A stretch of DNA of 64,000 nt from Nocardia sp. NRRL S-836. GTDB taxonomy: Bacteria > Actinomycetota > Actinomycetes > Mycobacteriales > Pseudonocardiaceae. Made by a program: the position numbers and the translations under genes. Where the stretch lies: contig NZ_LGDY01000111.1 in assembly GCF_001279525.1 (NCBI RefSeq), forward strand, positions 1-64,000. Direction: 5' to 3'. A model generated the notes under the pieces. That model saw only the letters and a list, made by a program, of their open reading frames with translations, searched no databases and was not told where the DNA came from. Shown here piece after piece: positions 43,286 to 52,002 of this stretch. How positions within the stretch are numbered: the first letter of the stretch is position 1; each line of letters starts with the position of its first letter.

Positions 43286-44213
43286 CGGGCTCTCCGGCGT
43301 CGGGCACGCGTGTTTGCGTCCCCGCGGCTCCGGGGCGGCGCAGTGCGGCGCGATGACGTGTGCCGCGCAGGCTTCTCGCGGCGTGCACGACCCCCGCGGC
43401 CAGGATCAACGAGTTCGGTTCACGCATCCGCGGGAGTACACCGTCCAGAACGGTGTGAGCCTGCCGCGCACCGAACTCCCTGCCGAGCAGCCACACCTGC
43501 TGGGGCAGGTGCCCGCACCGCCGGGACGCGTAGATTTCCCCGGTTCGCGGGATGTACCCGAGCTGCCAGCTGCCGCTGTGCTCTGCCGGGCCGGCATGCG
43601 GGCCGTGGTCATCGCCGTCTCGGCGCCATTGCTCGCCGAACAGGTCCGCGTCGGCGATCGGATAGCCCCAGTCCGGACGGGTACGCCGGGAATCAGCCGC
43701 GAAGAACTCGTCTTCAGTGCCCATGACGACGACAGTCGGCGGCACCTCGGGCGAGCGCTTCCAGCCGTCGGCGACCTCACGCAGACGACCGGAGGGCGGA
43801 TCAAGACTGATGACGTAGTCCCGCACGACTGCTTGGAGCGCCTGGGTCTCCTTCATCAGATCAGCGAGCTCGGAGTGCCGCTTGATCGTCGCACCGAGGA
43901 TCGTGTCGGTCCTGCGTCGCTGTCGCGCCGAGCGCCATGCCCACCGGGGCCGCGGCAGCCGAGCGAGCTGGCGACGCTGCTCTGCCAGTGCGCGCTCGAC
44001 GCTGGTCGCCTCCTGTGCGAGCTGCGCGGCAAGACCCCGCAGGCGCGCTTCGATCTCGATCAGGTCCGTTGCCGCGTCATCAGTCAGCTCGACAGCCCCG
44101 GCCCCACTGAGCCAGGCGACGACAGGGTCGGGCAGTGGATCGAGTCTGCCGCCCAGCTGGACCACCGGGCCGCGGGCGGTGTGTTTCCAGAGCGGTCGCT
44201 CATGCGGCGACAT
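43278..44213 (-). CDS. hypothetical coiled-coil protein, first gene of the long - strand region
   Basis: 311 residues from ATG 44213 with AGGGGGAGC upstream. No signal peptide. Residues 45-135 form a long charged helix (IEIEARLRGLAAQLAQEATS, then VERALAEQRRQLARL), likely coiled coil. The C-terminal half has Trp/Gly motifs (WGYPIADADLFGEQWRR, GSWQLGYIPRTGEIYA, QQVWLLGREF). No family recognised. Being first after the promoter at 44691, it may be a regulator or a structural cytoplasmic factor. Confidence 0.7.
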   Translation of the reverse strand: MSPHERPLWKHTARGPVVQLGGRLDPLPDPVVAWLSGAGAVELTDDAATDLIEIEARLRGLAAQLAQEATSVERALAEQRRQLARLPRPRWAWRSARQRRRTDTILGATIKRHSELADLMKETQALQAVVRDYVISLDPPSGRLREVADGWKRSPEVPPTVVVMGTEDEFFAADSRRTRPDWGYPIADADLFGEQWRRDGDDHGPHAGPAEHSGSWQLGYIPRTGEIYASRRCGHLPQQVWLLGREFGARQAHTVLDGVLPRMREPNSLILAAGVVHAARSLRGTRHRAALRRPGAAGTQTRVPDAGEPDD

Positions 44214-44561
44214 CGGCTTGCTCCCCCTAGTTCAGGGACGCAAACCGGCACACCGTCGTGGTCACGGATGCGTCCACGGGCCGTCACAGCACGGTGGGCC
44301 GGTCAGCGTCTCCTTCTCCGGTCAGCGCTGGAGCACTGACCGGTGGTAGCCGGGCGACGAATCCCTCCCAGGTTCGCCGCCCGGCCGCACCTCGCCCGCC
44401 ACCGGCTGTGGCGGGCGAGGTAATGACGCACTGGAACGACCGCGTCGGCATGGCGTTGAGCGTTGTTCCGCCGGGCCGCGACGGTGAGTCCCAAGCCCGG
44501 ACAATGAACGTGCTCCTCGGCGCCCAGTGCTCGTCAAATGTCACGCACGCATATCTCGGGC

Positions 44562-44591
44562 ATGTCACCGCCTCATCAGCGGCGGTGACAT
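44562..44591 (-). promoter_or_regulatory. 11-bp perfect hairpin in the leader of the - strand region
   Basis: ATGTCACCGCC (44562-44572) pairs with GGCGGTGACAT (44581-44591) around an 8-base loop. It lies between the promoter at 44664-44691 and the first gene at 44213. It could be an attenuator or an operator. Confidence 0.45.
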
Positions 44592-44663
44592 CAGGCGCCC
44601 TCGAATCGCGTCATCGGAACCCGTCCCGCATGGTGCGGCAGGATCAGGATGCCGACGTCACCC

Positions 44664-44691
44664 ACCATATGACAAGAACAGCATCTGTCAA
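44664..44691 (-). promoter_or_regulatory. sigma70-type promoter reading into the long - strand region
   Basis: On the - strand TTGACA (44691-44686) is followed after 16 bases by TATGGT (44669-44664). The -35 box is perfect. The first gene in this direction starts at 44213, giving a leader of about 440 bases that contains the hairpin above. Confidence 0.6.
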
Positions 44692-45170
44692 CCGAGAACA
44701 GTTGGTTGCGGCTAATTCCGTTCCATTTTTCTGTCGCCCTAAGGGGATATACGTATTGGAGACACCGAAAGCCCGTAGCGCCAGCTCGGCACTAAGTGAT
44801 GACGCGAGCACCGAACACACGGAGTCCATGCGTCTCTGCGCCGGGACGAGCCGAGACAGCACGGCGAGACGATTTCCGACCCACCACGACGACCATTTCT
44901 TTCGTGCGCAAACGATAGTTCGATCTGCATTGGCGCACCCTTCGTGGAACCCCCTGCCTCTCATGAAGGGCGCGAAGAGACGACTACGTGGTCGGCTGAT
45001 TCGCCTACGGGGTTTCCCGTAGTTGCGGCTCATCTCACACAGGCGGCTACGGGGTTGACCGGATAGCGCTGCGCTCGAATTCCATCGAAGCTTGATCCGC
45101 ATGAGCTCGTCGGCGCATCGAGAGTCGCCTGACCGGGCGGCTCCGTCGAACACAACACAGGGGGATCGCC

Positions 45171-46373
45171 GTGCCCGTCGAACGGCTATTCAGCGAGGAG
45201 TACTGGGACAACGCGCTCGCCATCGGTGATGCCTTGCGTGAGCGGGCACCGGTGCATCAAGCCGTGCTGCCCAACGGTGTGCGAGCGTGGGTGATCACGC
45301 GATACGACGACGCACGCGCGGCTCTGGTCGATCCGCGGCTGCGCAAGGACGCGCCGAAGCTGAACGCGATTCAGCGACGTCAGCTTGAGGCCGCAGGCGT
45401 GTCAACCGATCTCAGCCATCTGTTCGACCCGCACATGCTGTTCCGCGACGGTCCGGAGCACGCCCGCTTGCGGGCACCTGTCGCGGCAGAGTTCACCGCA
45501 CGCCGAGTGGAGGGGTTGCGGCCGCGGATTCGCGAGTTGGCCGCCGGGCTCGCGGACGCGTTGCCGACCGATCGTGCCGTCGACCTGGTGGATGCGTTCT
45601 CGTTTCCGCTTCCGCTCACCGTGATCTGCGAACTGCTGGGCGTGCCGGAGCTCGAGCGCCGGCCGCTGCGCGAGTGGACCACCGGCTTGATGCAGGACCA
45701 CCCAGACCAGACCGGCCCTGCCTCGCGCGCCATGGCCGCCTTTCTCGAAAGCCTGATCGAAGACAAACGGCACACCCCTGGTGACGACCTGATCTCTTCG
45801 CTGGTCAGTCCTTCCGGCACCGCTGATCGACTCCAGCCCGAGGAGATACTGAGCACTGTGTTCCTCATGGTGGTGGCGGGACATGAGACCACCGCCAACC
45901 TCATCACCAACAGCGTGCGCTGGTTGCTCGACGACGCGCGGAGGTGGTCGTCACTGGCGCAGAACCTTGACGCGATCCCGGCCGCCATCAACGAGGTACT
46001 CCGGTTCGACTCGCCCGTGCGCATGGCCACCTACCGGTTCACCGCCGAGCCGGTCACAATCGGCGAGACGGTCATTCCTCAGGACGAGATCGTCTTCGTG
46101 TCGCTGCAGACCGCCAATCGCGATCATTGCCGGTTCGCAGAGGCCGGCACGTTCGATCCCGGCCGCGACGCCCGCGGCCACCTGTCCTTCGGCCGCGGCC
46201 CGCACTTCTGCCTGGGCAGGGGACTGGCCCTTGCCGAGGCGGAGGTCGCCCTGACCGAACTGATCACCCGATTTCCGCACGCCCGCCTCGCAGTGCCGGC
46301 CGGCGAGCTCCGTCGGCAGCACAGCGCCATCATGAACAGCTACCGCGCCCTTCCCGTCCGCCTGGCCTCGTAG
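45171..46373 (+). CDS. cytochrome P450
   Basis: 400 residues from GTG 45171 with AGGGGGATC upstream. A soluble bacterial monooxygenase, normally fed electrons by ferredoxin. I-helix motif AGHETTANL (about 237-245), ExxR in NEVLRFDSPV, and the heme loop FGRGPHFCLGRGLALAEAE with Cys near 346. Normal length and all key residues present. No ferredoxin gene is adjacent. The next gene is a convergent LAL-type regulator 43 bases away, and the substrate is unknown. Confidence 0.95.
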   Translation: MPVERLFSEEYWDNALAIGDALRERAPVHQAVLPNGVRAWVITRYDDARAALVDPRLRKDAPKLNAIQRRQLEAAGVSTDLSHLFDPHMLFRDGPEHARLRAPVAAEFTARRVEGLRPRIRELAAGLADALPTDRAVDLVDAFSFPLPLTVICELLGVPELERRPLREWTTGLMQDHPDQTGPASRAMAAFLESLIEDKRHTPGDDLISSLVSPSGTADRLQPEEILSTVFLMVVAGHETTANLITNSVRWLLDDARRWSSLAQNLDAIPAAINEVLRFDSPVRMATYRFTAEPVTIGETVIPQDEIVFVSLQTANRDHCRFAEAGTFDPGRDARGHLSFGRGPHFCLGRGLALAEAEVALTELITRFPHARLAVPAGELRRQHSAIMNSYRALPVRLAS

Positions 46374-46416
46374 CAGCCCTGTGAGGGCAGGGCCGTCCTG
46401 GCGACGGACCGGGTCC

Positions 46417-48822
46417 TCAGCGCACCGGGGGCCTCGCGCTGGAAACCCACGTCGCGATCTCAACGCGGGTTGCGAAATCGAGCTTGCTCAGGATCTTGCC
46501 CACGTGCACCTCGGCCGTGCGTTTCGAGATGTGCAGGACCTCTCCGATCTCGTGATTGGTCATGCCCTGCGCCACCAGCTGGGCTACATGCCACTGTCGT
46601 TCGGACAGACCTCCGGGCCGCTGTCGTCCTGTTTGTTTACGCGGCCGGGGCAGCGGTTCACGCTGGGCGAGATCGAGCGCCTCACAGATCGGCAGTGACT
46701 CACCGAGGGCGATCGGGAACTCGAGATCGTCGTCGCCGAGGTCCAGCCGGCATCGCCGTTGTGCCTGGTCTTGCACGCGCAACAACGAGGTCATCCCGAG
46801 GATGTTGGTCTGGGAGTGTCCCTGCAGGGTGTTGGCCGCACCGAACAGCTGGCCTGCGTGCTCGCTCTGCCCCACAGTCGCGGCAATGACGGCGATCAGC
46901 CAGACACTCCACACGGGGCCCCAGGTGTCGCCGATACGCCGTTGGATCTGCAGGGCCTCCTGCGCCGACCGGAACGCGGCGTGTGGGTCTCCGTGCAGCA
47001 CGTCCGCAAGAGCGCCGGCCCACAACACCCATGACATCGACCATTCCGGGCTGCTGCCCTCGACCAGCTTCGCCAGCCGTGCGACCTCGTGGAAGGCCGC
47101 GGCACCCTCTCCCAGCAACGCCGTGGCCATCGTCAGGAAGAGTTGCGCCATGAAGACATCCCCCGAGCTGCCGGCCTCGTGGAACAACGCGACGGCTCGT
47201 TGAAGTACGCCGACGGCTTCGCTCGCGCGCTGCGCGTCTGGTTCGGCAAAAAACAGCCAGCTGCCTCGGGCGAGAAGGAGTGGCGGAAAACTGTCCGAGA
47301 TGCCGAGTTCACGGGCGGCGTCCTCGGCCCGCACGAGCAGTGTCTTCGCCCGAGCCGGATTGCCCTGAGTCAGCGCGATCCACGCGGTCAGCGACAGTGC
47401 CGTAACCTGTTGCGCTGAAACAGCCTCGTCGGTGTCAGCGGGTGCGGCTACGAACATCCGGTCCGCGGTGTTGAGCAGGCCGGCGAAGTGCAGGAATCGG
47501 GTCCGTTTGGCGTTGATCGCCATCTGTCGTGCGCGGCCGGATTGGCCGGGGGCTCGCGCGAGATAGTCCTGTGCGGTAAGGATGTTCGCCAGATCAGCGC
47601 GCAGTGTGCGCATCCATTCGACTTCGGCATCGCTGAGCCACTCATCGGCGCCGCGCTGGAGCAGCGCCTCGAAGTAGTCGGCGTGCGACTGCAGCAGGCT
47701 CTGCCCGTGTTCGGACTCGTTGATCAACTCGCGGCCGTAGTGCCGGATGATCGGCAGCATGCGGTAGCGGGTACGGCCGTTGCGTTGTTCGGTCAGCAGC
47801 AGGGACTTGCGCACGAGCGTGGCCAGCCGTCCGAGGACGTCTGCCTGGTCGACGTCGTGGGCCGCCGCGACCGCGGTGGCGGCGTGCAGGTCGAATCCGC
47901 CGTCGAACACCGACGTCAGCATGAACATGTGCTTCTCGTCCGGTGTGAGCAGGTTGTAGGACCAGTCGAGAGTGGATCGCAGAGTGCGGTGGCGACGCTG
48001 TTCGGATGAGCCTCCGACCAGCACGTGCAGGAGGTTGTGCTGCTCCACCATCTCCTGCAGCGTCATGATGTCGAGTTTGCCGGCGGCGAGTTCGATCGCC
48101 AGCGGCAAACCGCCGAGCAGCTCGCACAGTGTGCTGACCAGGGCGTAGTGGTCGCGGGGGATCCGCACACCGATCTCTTGCGCCCGGTCGAGCAGCAGGC
48201 GCTGTGCCTCGTGGACGGTGCCGCGCTCGGCCGGATCACAGGACTCCTCGACGCCGGTGCACAGAGGCGGCACGGGCAGGAGATGTTCCCCGCGGACACC
48301 GAGCTTGGTCTGGCTGGTCACCACGATCCGCAGCGCCGGCGATGCCGAGAGCAGGGTCCGCAGCAGGTCGGGGAGCGGCCCGGTGCCGGGCTCGTCGCCG
48401 ACGAGTTGCTCGCAGTTGTCAAGCAGGAGCAGCAGTTGCTTGTGGCGCAGGTGTTCGACCAGCCTCGTGCGGATCGGGCTCGACGCGTTGTGGAGGATGC
48501 CGAGCGCTTCGGCGATTGTGGTGTCGAGACGGTCGTCGGTACTTTTGATGTCGCCCAGCCGGGCCACGGCGACACCGTGCTTGAAATGCGGTGTGCCGGT
48601 CTGGTTCGCACACTCACGTGCCAAGCGGTCCAGCAGCCGTGTCTTGCCGACCCCGCCGGCTCCGATCAGTGTCACCAGCCGAGCCGAGGTCATCAGGGTC
48701 TTGGCGGTGCCGAGCAACTCCGAGCGACCGACGAACGACGTCATGTCGACCGTCTCCTGCATGACTGGCGGCGCGGCCGGAGCGGCCACGAGGTGATCGT
48801 GCCGTTCCACGCTGCGGATCAT
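46417..48822 (-). CDS. LuxR-family regulator with NB-ARC-type ATPase (LAL/AfsR-like)
   Basis: 801 residues from ATG 48822 (GGGGGGACAG directly upstream). SFVGRSELL opens the ATPase; Walker A is GAGGVGKTRLLDRL (about 53-66) and Walker B LLLLLDNCEQL; GLPLAIELAAGKLD is the sensor region. Helical repeats fill the middle. The C-terminal HTH (about 735-795) reads LSERQWHVAQLVAQGMTNHE then IGEVLHISKRTAEVHVGKIL, a typical LuxR domain. Such regulators often control natural-product genes; the convergent P450 is one possible target. Confidence 0.92.
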   Translation of the reverse strand: MIRSVERHDHLVAAPAAPPVMQETVDMTSFVGRSELLGTAKTLMTSARLVTLIGAGGVGKTRLLDRLARECANQTGTPHFKHGVAVARLGDIKSTDDRLDTTIAEALGILHNASSPIRTRLVEHLRHKQLLLLLDNCEQLVGDEPGTGPLPDLLRTLLSASPALRIVVTSQTKLGVRGEHLLPVPPLCTGVEESCDPAERGTVHEAQRLLLDRAQEIGVRIPRDHYALVSTLCELLGGLPLAIELAAGKLDIMTLQEMVEQHNLLHVLVGGSSEQRRHRTLRSTLDWSYNLLTPDEKHMFMLTSVFDGGFDLHAATAVAAAHDVDQADVLGRLATLVRKSLLLTEQRNGRTRYRMLPIIRHYGRELINESEHGQSLLQSHADYFEALLQRGADEWLSDAEVEWMRTLRADLANILTAQDYLARAPGQSGRARQMAINAKRTRFLHFAGLLNTADRMFVAAPADTDEAVSAQQVTALSLTAWIALTQGNPARAKTLLVRAEDAARELGISDSFPPLLLARGSWLFFAEPDAQRASEAVGVLQRAVALFHEAGSSGDVFMAQLFLTMATALLGEGAAAFHEVARLAKLVEGSSPEWSMSWVLWAGALADVLHGDPHAAFRSAQEALQIQRRIGDTWGPVWSVWLIAVIAATVGQSEHAGQLFGAANTLQGHSQTNILGMTSLLRVQDQAQRRCRLDLGDDDLEFPIALGESLPICEALDLAQREPLPRPRKQTGRQRPGGLSERQWHVAQLVAQGMTNHEIGEVLHISKRTAEVHVGKILSKLDFATRVEIATWVSSARPPVR

Positions 48823-49291
48823 CTGTCCCCCCGGAAGACGTGCCGAACCCACCTGGACAGGTGCCATGCCCAGAAGAGGTTGTCGCTCGGGACTGCTGTC
48901 CCGGCCCTGCGGTTGTGCGCTGGCACGAGCGCGCAGGCGCAGCACGGCTCTCGTACGCGCGGCCCGCTCAACCCGCCGGACCGCATCTTCAGCTCAGTTT
49001 CCTTTGGGAGCGAAGCATCGTTGCTGGTCAACGTGGTCCCGTCCGCCTCCCCGCAAACTGAACTCAAGTTGCATTGCCCTCGGACGCACCATAGAGCAGG
49101 TGCAGGCCGAGTTTCCAGCCACCCGGAATACTCACTCGTTCGGAGTAGTAACAAGCGGTCGATGCCACCGAACCGCCTAACCGCAAGCGTCAAAAGTTGA
49201 CTGCGCCGATGGCGTCTGAGTTAACCTCGACGCGGCTGGGGAACGGCGCAGAACGCCGTCGTGGTTCAACTGGGGTGTCGGTGGGGGACAC
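48823..49291. other. divergent intergenic region, 0.47 kb
   Basis: Between the LuxR-type gene (-) and the XRE gene (+). TTGACT at 49197-49202 could be a -35 for the + strand, with TAACCT about 19 bases on as a weak -10. No gene seen. Confidence 0.4.
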
Positions 49292-50161
49292 ATGAGCGAG
49301 GACGAGCGCGCGTCCAACGCGCAACCTCGAACGCTGCACGGTCAGATCACGTGGCTGTTCAAGACGATCAAGCCGACGGTCGAAGGAAAGCCGTACCGCG
49401 ACACCAGGCCCTACTTCGCGAAGGACCTGGCTGTGCACCTGGGCGTCTCGGAAAGCTATGTCGGCCAGCTGAAGAAGGGCACGAGGCCCAACCCGACGAA
49501 GGACGTGCTGGAGGGGATCGCCTCCTTCTTCGGCGTTCCGGCGGCCTACTTCCTCAGCGACGCGGCTGAAGCGGCACGCATCGAGGCTTCGATCCGCTAC
49601 GAGGTCGACCTCCGCCGATTCCGGGACGGCGAACTCACCGAACCTCCGGTGAATCCGTCGAGTCCGCACAGAGGTGAGATGCCGGACAGCTCCCGGCCAG
49701 TGTGCGAGCGGTTGAACTGGCTGTTCGAGCACGTGCACTCGACGCAGGAACAGCGCCCCTATACCGAGGAAGAGGTTGCGGAGGCGATCGGGGAGAAGAC
49801 CTGGCGCGTGCGCGGGCTGCGCAGCGGCGAGATCACCGACAACGACGTCCCCGTTCCTGTGCTGCGCAACCTCGCGGCCTTCTTCGGCCAGAAGCTCAGC
49901 TACCTCTACGCCGACGACCAGGACGGTCCCGATCAGCGCGACGAAGAACTCCTCGATCTCGTGCGGCAGGCGAAGAACGAGAAGCGCGGCCTGCTCGGTG
50001 TCGCGCTGAGGACCTTGGAGTCCGACGGCGGCCACGCAGGTTTCACCAACCGGGCCAGTGCACGAGCGTTGGCCAAGCTGATCAAGACCCATCTCGAGTT
50101 GGACGACGACCTGCGCGAGAACTCCGGCTTCCACCCGGCGCCCGGCAAGGCAGGTCAGTGA
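49292..50161 (+). CDS. XRE-type regulator with two HTH domains
   Basis: 289 residues from ATG 49292 (GGGGGAC upstream). The first HTH (about 35-90) reads YFAKDLAVHLGVSESYVGQL then KKGTRPNPTKDVLEGIASFF, and the second (about 145-205) EEEVAEAIGEKTWRVRGLRS with VLRNLAAFFGQ. Tandem XRE-like modules of this kind resemble EspR-type or SinR-type proteins. The C-terminal helical part may mediate oligomers. Three bases separate its stop from the ImmA-like gene, a classic regulator-plus-metallopeptidase pair. Confidence 0.88.
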   Translation: MSEDERASNAQPRTLHGQITWLFKTIKPTVEGKPYRDTRPYFAKDLAVHLGVSESYVGQLKKGTRPNPTKDVLEGIASFFGVPAAYFLSDAAEAARIEASIRYEVDLRRFRDGELTEPPVNPSSPHRGEMPDSSRPVCERLNWLFEHVHSTQEQRPYTEEEVAEAIGEKTWRVRGLRSGEITDNDVPVPVLRNLAAFFGQKLSYLYADDQDGPDQRDEELLDLVRQAKNEKRGLLGVALRTLESDGGHAGFTNRASARALAKLIKTHLELDDDLRENSGFHPAPGKAGQ

Positions 50162-50164
50162 AAA

Positions 50165-50665
50165 ATGAGCCACGACCACACCGACGACGTGCTTGATCGC
50201 CGAGCAATCGAGAAGCGGGCTGCCGACTTCGCCACACGGGTCCCGATTCCGGTGCCGTGGGACTTGGACGAGTTCGCACGCTCGCTCAGCCAGGAGTTCG
50301 GCAAACCGGTGCGCTGTCGTCCTTTGAGCGAGGAAGTCGCACCACAAGACCTGTCCGACGCCGACTTCACCGGCGCGCTGATCGAGTCCGAGCATTCGAT
50401 CACGATCTACTACGACAGCCGCGGCGGTCTGTCCCATCAGCAAGACGTCATCCTGCACGAGGTGGGCCACCGCTTCCTAGGCCACGTCGTCCTGGACCAT
50501 GTCCTGTGCCGCAGCACCTTCGCCTCACCACGCGAAAACGAAGCCGAGCGATTCGCACGCGAGCTGCTGCATCGGTTCCGGGGCCGCGACACCCTGCAGC
50601 TCGCACCACACGCGGACGATCCGCACGGTGTCAAGTCGCTCGGGGGAGCGCTGGCCGACATCTAG
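50165..50665 (+). CDS. ImmA/IrrE-type metallopeptidase
   Basis: 166 residues from ATG 50165. Zinc motif HEVGHRFLGH at about 98-107, and the downstream Glu in PRENEAERFARELLHRF. Such proteases usually cleave a cognate XRE repressor; the partner here would be the preceding gene. The N-terminal half (IPVPWDLDEFARSLSQEFGK) is typical of the actinobacterial type. Starts 4 bases after the regulator's stop. Confidence 0.88.
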   Translation: MSHDHTDDVLDRRAIEKRAADFATRVPIPVPWDLDEFARSLSQEFGKPVRCRPLSEEVAPQDLSDADFTGALIESEHSITIYYDSRGGLSHQQDVILHEVGHRFLGHVVLDHVLCRSTFASPRENEAERFARELLHRFRGRDTLQLAPHADDPHGVKSLGGALADI

Positions 50666-50700
50666 CAGCACCACAACTCAACACACCCGGGGGGAGCGCG

Positions 50701-51975
50701 ATGTGGTTTGTGCTGGTGACAGGCTTCGGCATGGTGTGGTCAGCGCTGGCGCTGGTCGCCCACCTACGCCGGGTCAGATCTCGACCCGATGACCCGTCCT
50801 TGCCCGCCAAACGGTCACTGCTGGGTGCCGCGGTGCTGGCTACGGTGTCCTACGCCTCGGCGATGCCGCCGTTCACCACTCTGCTGCACATCGACGGCAT
50901 GTGGATCAACTGGCCGGTGGCCATGACGCTGGGCAACGCCACCGTGATCTGCGTGCACATGTTCTACCTGTTCTCCGTGGAGCGACGCGCTACCGCGATC
51001 CGCATCGCCCGGCGAGAATGGCTGATCTACGCGGCGTTGACCGCCGCCGTCATCACCTTGTTCGCGATGAACCCCTCCGCGAGCGACTACGACATCACGC
51101 CCGCCGGGCGGTACCAGGCCGGCGGACCGGGAGACCCGTTCGCCGCCGTCGCCTACATGTTGTCGATGGGCTTCTCCGGCACGATGAACGTGGTCGTGTG
51201 CCGTCTGGGATGGCGGTGGGTGAAAAGGTCCAAGGGTACCCGCTGGCTCGCGATGGGGCTCAACACCAACGCGCTGGGCCAGATCGGCGCCCTGTTGATG
51301 GTCCTGCACTCGGTCGGCTACAACATCGCGCTGCTGTTCGGCGTTGTCCCGGCCTGGACGCAGAACCTCGCGGAAACCCCGATCAAAGGTATCGCGGGCC
51401 TGCTGACCATGCTCGGCCTCAGCGCCACCGCGCTGAGCCTGTGGATCAGGAACAGCCGCCTCGTCGTGTGGGCACACGCCAACCAGGCGCGCCGCAGGCT
51501 GTACCCGCTGCACCGCCGCATGTACGCCATCTTTCCCGTCATCGCCGTCGATCCGCCGCCGTCCTCGGCGTGGAAAGACTTCCTGCACGTGCGCCGCGCC
51601 AAGCGCCAGGCCCTGGATCGCATCGTCGAGTTGTGGGAAGGCCGCCAACGACTGCGTATCCCGCACGGCACCCGCGCGCTGGCCCGCGAGCTGGGCCACG
51701 CGCAGGGCCTCAGCGGCCCCGTGCTCGACGCCGTCGTCGAGCGTGCCTGTCTGGAGGCCGGGTTCGAGGTCGCCCGCCTGGGCACGGATGTCCGCGTCGA
51801 GCTCGCGACCGCGGACGAGGCGTCACGCCTGGTGCGGGAGAAGGGCATCGCAGCGGAGCTGCGCTGGTGGGAAGAGGTTGGCCGCGCAGGTACATCGCCG
51901 ATCGTGGCGGAGATCCGGGCCCGGACCCCTGAACTTGTCCGAGCATCAATCAGCAGCGGCGCAGCGACGAGCTGA
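50701..51975 (+). CDS. MAB_1171c-type membrane protein
   Basis: 424 residues from ATG 50701 (GGGGGGAGC upstream). Seven membrane helices in the first 260 residues (for example VLVTGFGMVWSALALVAHL, LLTMLGLSATALSLWI), then a cytoplasmic C-terminal domain beginning RRLYPLHRRMYAIFPVIAVD. This layout matches the MAB_1171c family, which in actinobacteria is almost always beside an XRE regulator and an ImmA peptidase. The function is unknown; a sensor or transporter role has been proposed only by annotation. Confidence 0.8.
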   Translation: MWFVLVTGFGMVWSALALVAHLRRVRSRPDDPSLPAKRSLLGAAVLATVSYASAMPPFTTLLHIDGMWINWPVAMTLGNATVICVHMFYLFSVERRATAIRIARREWLIYAALTAAVITLFAMNPSASDYDITPAGRYQAGGPGDPFAAVAYMLSMGFSGTMNVVVCRLGWRWVKRSKGTRWLAMGLNTNALGQIGALLMVLHSVGYNIALLFGVVPAWTQNLAETPIKGIAGLLTMLGLSATALSLWIRNSRLVVWAHANQARRRLYPLHRRMYAIFPVIAVDPPPSSAWKDFLHVRRAKRQALDRIVELWEGRQRLRIPHGTRALARELGHAQGLSGPVLDAVVERACLEAGFEVARLGTDVRVELATADEASRLVREKGIAAELRWWEEVGRAGTSPIVAEIRARTPELVRASISSGAATS

Positions 51976-52002
51976 CGGCCCGCGAACGCACGGAGGAACA
52001 GC

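Larger units (their letters stand above)
44214..45170. other. 0.95-kb divergent regulatory region
   Basis: Separates the long - strand region from the P450 gene. GC is lower near 44640-44950. It holds a promoter (44664-44691, -) and two hairpins: 44562-44591 (11-bp perfect stem ATGTCACCGCC, loop TCATCAGC) in the leader, and 45004-45021 (CTACGGG, loop GTTT, CCCGTAG). CTACGGGGTT occurs twice (from 45004 and about 45045). Open frames across it on either strand are not protein-like. Confidence 0.5.

Noticed and set aside
44258..45022. 254-codon + strand frame between the transfer region and the P450
   Set aside because: Crosses the promoter and leader hairpin of the opposite strand; translation is not protein-like and has no start signal.
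44644..45153. 169-codon - strand frame in the same region
   Set aside because: Overlaps the promoter, unusual Arg/Ser/Trp composition, no ribosome-binding site.
46374..46416. Strong bidirectional terminator between P450 and LuxR genes
   Set aside because: Only a 5-bp stem (CCCTG with CAGGG) could be found; too weak to list.
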